Shown here: positions 58,701 through 64,000 of the stretch, in pieces | Layout of the letters: every line of letters begins with the position of its first letter | How positions within the stretch are numbered: position 1 is the stretch's first letter | Assembly: GCA_022579005.1 (NCBI GenBank) | Contig: MU401536.1 | Span: forward strand, 91,656 to 155,655 | Direction of reading: 5' to 3' | Length of the DNA: 64,000 nucleotides | Source of the DNA: Poronia punctata | Lineage: Eukaryota > Ascomycota > Sordariomycetes > Xylariales > Xylariaceae | Program-made: the position numbers and the translations under genes | The notes under the pieces: generated by a model | Database searches by the model: none | Told to the model about the DNA's origin: nothing | The model's input: the letters and a program-made list of their open reading frames with translations, nothing else

Positions 58701-59026
58701 TAAAGTAGCAAAGATTATAAAAGCTATATAGTATATAAGCAAATAGTACTTAAAACAAATATAATTTTTTTATAAAAAGATTACTAACTATATAGGTATT
58801 AATATTTTAATATTTATTATAAGTAACTGTTAAAAAAACATTAAAATTGTTATAATAAAAAGGAAGAATATAAAAAAAGGACAGTTAAGTATAACATTAA
58901 GTATATTAAGTATTGTAGTTAATATAAACTAATATTTAAAAAGAAAAGAAATCCTATTTAATATAAAGGTAGGACGTATTCTTTATATAGGTCTAATAAA
59001 GGTACCTTGTACCTCTATTATTATAA
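55762..59026. mobile_element. Degenerate 3.27-kb element bounded by 179-bp direct repeats
   Basis: Segments 55762-55940 and 58848-59026 are direct repeats of the same length, both starting TGTTATA and sharing long stretches such as TATAACATTAAGTATATTAA and GGTAGGACGTATT. Differences are mostly C/T or G/A, as RIP would leave. The layout is that of a small LTR element whose interior has decayed; no coding remnant is visible. The 433-bp palindromic element sits just inside the left repeat and adds to the measured length. Confidence 0.65.
55962..56394. mobile_element. 433-bp palindromic element with 68-bp inverted ends, TG...CA termini and 5-bp target duplication
   Basis: The first 68 bp (55962-56029, starting TGTAACAATCAACC) and the last 68 bp (56327-56394) are exact reverse complements. 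The element is flanked on both sides by CTATA (55957-55961 and 56395-56399), a perfect 5-bp duplication. TG...CA ends and a 5-bp duplication are LTR-retroelement hallmarks, but long inverted ends are not. The interior has normal GC and three further palindromes: ACCTACA/TGTAGGT (56091-56106), CAATTGACCA/TGGTCAATTG (56108-56129) and GCGGACTTTG/CAAAGTCCGC (56186-56212). There is no coding capacity. It lies within RIP-mutated DNA yet is itself unmutated, so it inserted later. Confidence 0.85.
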
Positions 59027-62000
59027 GGGCAGTGTTTAGTACTACTTTAGACTTACTTTGCAATAACGTGCGTAGTTTGTAGGTTATATAACTATTTTTT
59101 TAGTTATATAACCTTAAACTAACAAGCATAGCTATTATACTACTTTTTTTTAAAACTAAGGCTAAAGTATAAAGCGCTTAAGCTAAGGTTTTTTTTATTA
59201 TAAAAGTTATTAAAAGTGCTGCTTAGAAGCTAATATTTTTTTTTTATTTAAAGCTAATATTTTTTTTTTTTTAATATTAACGTAAAAAATGTTTTTAACA
59301 ACTTGCTACGCTTATATACTTTATAATAAGTTTTTTTTATAAATATATACTTAGTTAACTTTTTTTTATTTTAGTAAAAATGTTAAATTATAAGTTAGTT
59401 TAGTTAAGTTATAATATAAATAATTTATTAAATATAGTATAACTAAATATAAACTTTTATTTTTATATTTTTAACTTAAGTAAAGCTAGTAAGTAAATAA
59501 AAATTAAAAGTTTATAAAGTATTAAAGCTTAAGTATAGCGTTTTATAATAAGTTGCTTGCTTTTATAAATAGCTTTAAAGTTGTTTAAGTAGTTTTTTAG
59601 TATTATATTTGCTGCTATAGTATATAGCTATTTATTAAAATATACTAAAAGTTTAAAAGCTAAAAAGTAGCTATTATAAAAGTTTTTTAAAGCTATTAGT
59701 ATATTTTTAAAGTTGCTAGCAAAGTACTAAGCATTATTTAAATTATATTTAATTTAATTTACTTAGTACTAAAAATGCTTATAGCGCTTAAAAAGTTTAA
59801 ATTTTAAAACTTGCTATATTTTATACTTAAGCTTTTTATTAATTTTTTTAAGTTTTAAAAAAAATTAGATTTACTAAAGTAAAAAGTTATTAAAAGCTTT
59901 ATATAGCTAATTAGTATAAAAAAAGTTTTATATTTTATAAGTTAGTAGCAAATTTAAAATATAACTATAGCTTTTTTTTTAAAAAATTTTAAACAAACTA
60001 ACTTATTAAAAATTTATATAAGTAATAAAAGCTATTATAATAAAACTTTTTTTTTTAAAAAAAACCTAGTTATAAATAAAAAAGTTTACTTTTTATTTTT
60101 TTTTATTAGCTTAAACTTTTTATTATTTTTAAGTTTTTTAAGCAAATTTATAAGCTAAGTTTTAAACTTTATAAGTTTGCTTTATTAACTTTGCTATATA
60201 TTTAGCTAGCTTATTAATTATATTATTAAGTAATATTAAAAGTGTTAAGTTAATATATAGCTTAACTTTAAAAGCTACTTTTAAAAAGCTTATGCTTAAT
60301 AATAAATAATATAATAAGTTATAAGCAAAATTAAAAGCAGCAATATAATTATTTTAATTATTTTAAAATTAATTAGTATAAAAATAAAAATGTTAATTTA
60401 GCTTATAGTTAGTAACTTTAATAATGCTTTAAGTTTATAAATAATTAAAGCTGCTTTAATAATATTTAATACTTATTAAAATATTTAAAGCTTTTATTAG
60501 CTATAAAATAAACTATTTTTTATTATTGCTAATTTAAGTGCTTAAAAAGCTAAAAAATTAGTATAAGTAATAATAATACTTTTTAGCTAGTACTTTAGTA
60601 GTATTAGTTTTTTTACTTAAAATAGTAGTAATTAAGTAGCTAAACTTATTAATAAAGCACTATATATAATTATAGCTATGCTTATTTTTTAGCATATTTT
60701 TTTTATTAACTATAATAATGTTTTATATATGCTAAAAAAAAAGTAATAAGTATAAAAAGCCTAATATTTTATTATAAAAGTTTTTATTGCATTAATAATT
60801 TTAATAATTATAAATATATTATTAAATATTTTTTTTAAAATTAAGCTAGTAGTAGTTAATTAAAAAAGCTTAAATTATTTTATTTTAGCTACTATAAGCT
60901 TAAAACTTAAGCATATAAGCTTTTTAAATTAAAGCTATTTAAAAAAATATTAAGCTATTTTAAATAGTAGCTAAAATAATTAGCTTTTTTTTATAAGTAT
61001 TTAGTTTTTAAAGTTAGTTTTTTTTAATAATTAAGTTAACTAACTTTAACTTTTTTAGCATTATTAAAAGCAAGGGTATAAAAAACAATTAAATTTTAAT
61101 AAGTGCAATTATAGTTTAAAAATAAAAGCTTATAATGTTTTTTAAAAAAAATAAAGTAAATATTTAATTTTTTTTTTTAAGCTTTAATAGTAAAAAAGTT
61201 AGTAGTTTTATAAAATAGTATATTAGCAATTATATTTTTTTTTAAGCAATATTTTTACTTAATAGTAAACTTATATAAAAAGTTTAGCTAAGCTACTTAT
61301 TATAATTTTAAATAGCGTTTAATAAAAAAGTAAATTAAAGCTTAGTAGTTAGTAAAAATAATAATTTAAGTACTTAGTAATTTATTATAAAAATAATTAA
61401 AAGTTTAAACTATAACTAAAAACTTTTTATTTTATATTAAATAAGCTTACTTAGTAAGTATTATAGTTTTAAAAAAATAACTAATAAGCTTTTATTTTTT
61501 ATTAGATTATAGTTAAAAAATAACGCTTTTAGTAGCGTTATAAAATATATTAGCTTTTATTTAAATAAAAAAACTTAGCTAAAAAAAAGCAAGTATTAAT
61601 ATAGTACAAGCTAGCTTTTTAAGTTAGTTAAAAAAAGTTTTTTATTTAAAGCTTAAAATAAAAAGTTTTTTTTTTTTTAAAAGTTAGTTTAGTAGTTTAA
61701 TAGCTTTGCTAGCGTAGTAAATAAATATATAAACGTAATTATAAAAACTAAAAAATAAATAAATAGTAATAGTATTATAAAGTTTTAAAAATTTTTACTT
61801 TATAATAGTTTTAATTTTAGCTAAGTTAATAAAAATGCTTTTGCTTACTTTAATAATTATACTTAAATAGTTAACTTTTTTAGTATTAAATTAAAATTTA
61901 TTAATATTGCTTTATAAGCTAGCTATAAATAAGCAATAAATAACTTTTTTATAGTTTTTTTAATATTAAAGCTTTTTTTATAAATAAATTAAAATATTAT

Positions 62001-64000
62001 TAGCATAAGCGCTAGCATACTAATTAAATAGGTTTTATAATTAAGTATTAATAAAAAACTACTACTAAGCTAGTTTTACTTTTAGTTTAAATAATAAAAC
62101 CTTTTACTAATAAGTATTAGTATAAGTATAAAAAGCAGTTAAATACTTAAAAAATAAAGTTATTTATAAGCAATAAAAAGCTTTAATAATATTAAATTTT
62201 AATATATAATAAGCATTATAATAGTTAAAAATAGTTTTATTAATATTTAAAGTAGTAATAATATAGTTTTTAAAGTAATAGTTTTGCTAATAATAGTTAA
62301 TATAAAACTATTTTTAAATAAACTTTAGTTTAAAAGCAAAAAGTATAAAAGCTGCGTAAAGCTTTATATAAAGTTTAATAAAACTAAAAGTAAAAAGTTT
62401 ATTAATAGTTTTTTTTTTAAAAAAAATATATTTAACTAATATTTAAAATTAAAAAGAACTAGTAAAAAGCACTTTATTAATTAGTTTTAATTTTATATTA
62501 AAGCTAAAATAAAAAAAAAGCAAAGTATTAGCTTTTTTTTTAAAAAAAAAACCTTTTAAGTAAGCAAGTTAAAATAAAATTAATTAATGTACTTAAATAA
62601 TATATTTTAGGTCTTTGTTTATAAAAAACTTAATAAAACTTATAATTAAAAAAAAAGCACTAATTTAAGCTAATAAGCTTTAAGGCTGCTTTATATATTT
62701 AATAAGTATTAGCTTACTTAAATTTAGTAATTTTAAAAACTTTTATTTTTAAGTATATACTAAGTGCTAAATAAATATAATAATTAAAATAATTGCTTTT
62801 TTATTATTTTTATTAACTAAGCTAAAAAGTTAAATAGCAGCTATAATAAAATAAATAAAAAGCTTATTATATTATAGTAGCTAATAATACTAATTTAGTT
62901 TAGCATTTTAGTAATTAATATTTTATTAGTAAATAAGTTACTTAGTTAATATAACTAAGTTTTTTTTTACTAAAAAAATTATAAGTAAGTATATAGTAAA
63001 AAGTAAAGTTTTTTTAAGCTATAATAATTAGTAGTGCTTATAATTTAAAGTAATAAAATATTTTACTATTTATTATAAACTAATAATAACTTTATTGCTA
63101 ATATTAGTAATTTAAAAAGTTTAATTAATAAATTAGCAACTATTAATTTTTAAGCTAACTATTAATATTTAAAAAATAGTGTTAATAAGTTAGCTTTTAT
63201 AGTTAAAAAGTTAAATAAGCTTTTTTAAATAAGTTAATAAAGCTTTAAATTATTTATAAAGTAATAAAATTAGTAAAGTATTAATAAAAAAGTAAACATT
63301 TACTTTAATATTATATAAAGTAATAGTTTATATTTTAAAGCTATTAATTTAAATTTAAATAAAACGTTTAAATTTAATAGTTTTATTTTTGCTATTTAAT
63401 TTAGTTATAGTAAACATATAAGCTATTATAAAAACTTAGAGCAGCTAAGCTAGTTTTTTAATTTATTAAATAAAATAATCTTTAAAAAGGTTATTTTTTT
63501 AACTAAAACATTTTTTTTTACTTTTTTTATTAATTTAGCAAAAAAAGCGTTAATTTAAAGTTAAAAACAGTTTTTAATTATATAGCCTTTTTTGCTATAG
63601 TTAAAGCAAATATTATTTTTTTAATAAACTTTTTTTTTAGTTTTAAATAGCTACTTATAAACAGCAAGCTTTAAAGTAAAAATAAAAAGTTTTTAGTTTA
63701 AAGTTATACTTTTATAAAGTTATACTACTAGCTTAGCTTTAGCTTTTTACTTTTAGTTTTTAATTTATTAATTAAGCATTTTTTTAAAAAAAAACTTATA
63801 AAAAGTTTTATAAAAAATGCTTAAATTATAAATATAAAAGCAAAAAACGTAGCTAATTAAAATTTTTATACTATAGTATAGCTTTTTTTTTAAAAAAAAG
63901 TATAATTTATAAGCTTAAACTAATAACTTAGTAAAATAGCTAATATAAACTTAAATATTTTAAATAAAAAAATTATTAAAGTTTATAGTAGCAAGTTTTT

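Larger units (their letters stand above)
55371..64000. repeat. AT-rich, RIP-like degenerate repeat block (to window end)
   Basis: Apart from the normal-composition island at 55962-56394, the DNA is almost only A and T with stops in all frames. It has the same sparse AC/GC-type cytosines as the first block. The right edge is outside the window. Parent transposons are not identifiable by eye; one repeat-bounded element is listed separately. Confidence 0.85.

Overview
This window is nuclear DNA of a filamentous ascomycete (Pezizomycotina, probably a Sordariomycete). The evidence is short introns with GTRNGT donors and CTAAC-type branch sites, a fungal-specific translation elongation factor 3, a HET-domain gene, an NRPS-like reductase gene, an intron-bearing tRNA-Gln, and two long, extremely AT-rich blocks that look like heavily RIP-mutated repeats. 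The species cannot be named from the sequence alone.

Layout: 1-1456 is the 5' part of an NRPS-like adenylating enzyme (minus strand, runs off the window). 4025-6446 is a HET-domain gene. 7307-11008 is eEF3. After a gene-poor 3.3 kb comes a 1239-residue unrecognised protein (14371-18317) with an HEXXH metallopeptidase-like motif assembled across a splice junction. An assembly gap follows, then a large Hst3/Hst4-type sirtuin (18935-22385) and a small secreted cysteine-containing protein (23844-24191). About 25.4-33.4 kb is the first AT-rich, gene-less block. 33.6-38.2 kb holds a possible 36-residue peptide gene and a divergent short-chain dehydrogenase / FAD-monooxygenase pair, both broken by small indels, with a second assembly gap inside the monooxygenase. 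38.5-54.7 kb is ordinary gene-dense euchromatin: an MFS sugar-type transporter, exosome subunit MTR3, an SDR, tRNA-Gln(TTG), an HSL-type esterase, tRNA-splicing endonuclease subunit SEN34, Elongator subunit ELP4, RNA polymerase subunit RPB8 and a Nudix hydrolase. From about 55.3 kb to the end is the second AT-rich block. It contains a 3.27 kb element with 179-bp direct repeats, and beside it a normal-GC 433-bp palindromic element with intact 68-bp inverted ends and a 5-bp target duplication.

How the genes relate: the housekeeping genes serve RNA and protein synthesis (RPB8, ELP4, SEN34, MTR3, eEF3, tRNA-Gln) and are intact. The genes beside the AT-rich blocks are the variable or decaying ones (secreted protein, SDR and FAD monooxygenase). 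The monooxygenase, SDR and adjacent transporter look like a small catabolic or secondary-metabolic cluster that is being lost, unless the indels are consensus errors.

All exon coordinates were deduced by hand from splice signals and reading phase. Most introns could be joined with phase fully conserved. Family assignments rest on recognised motifs, not on searches.
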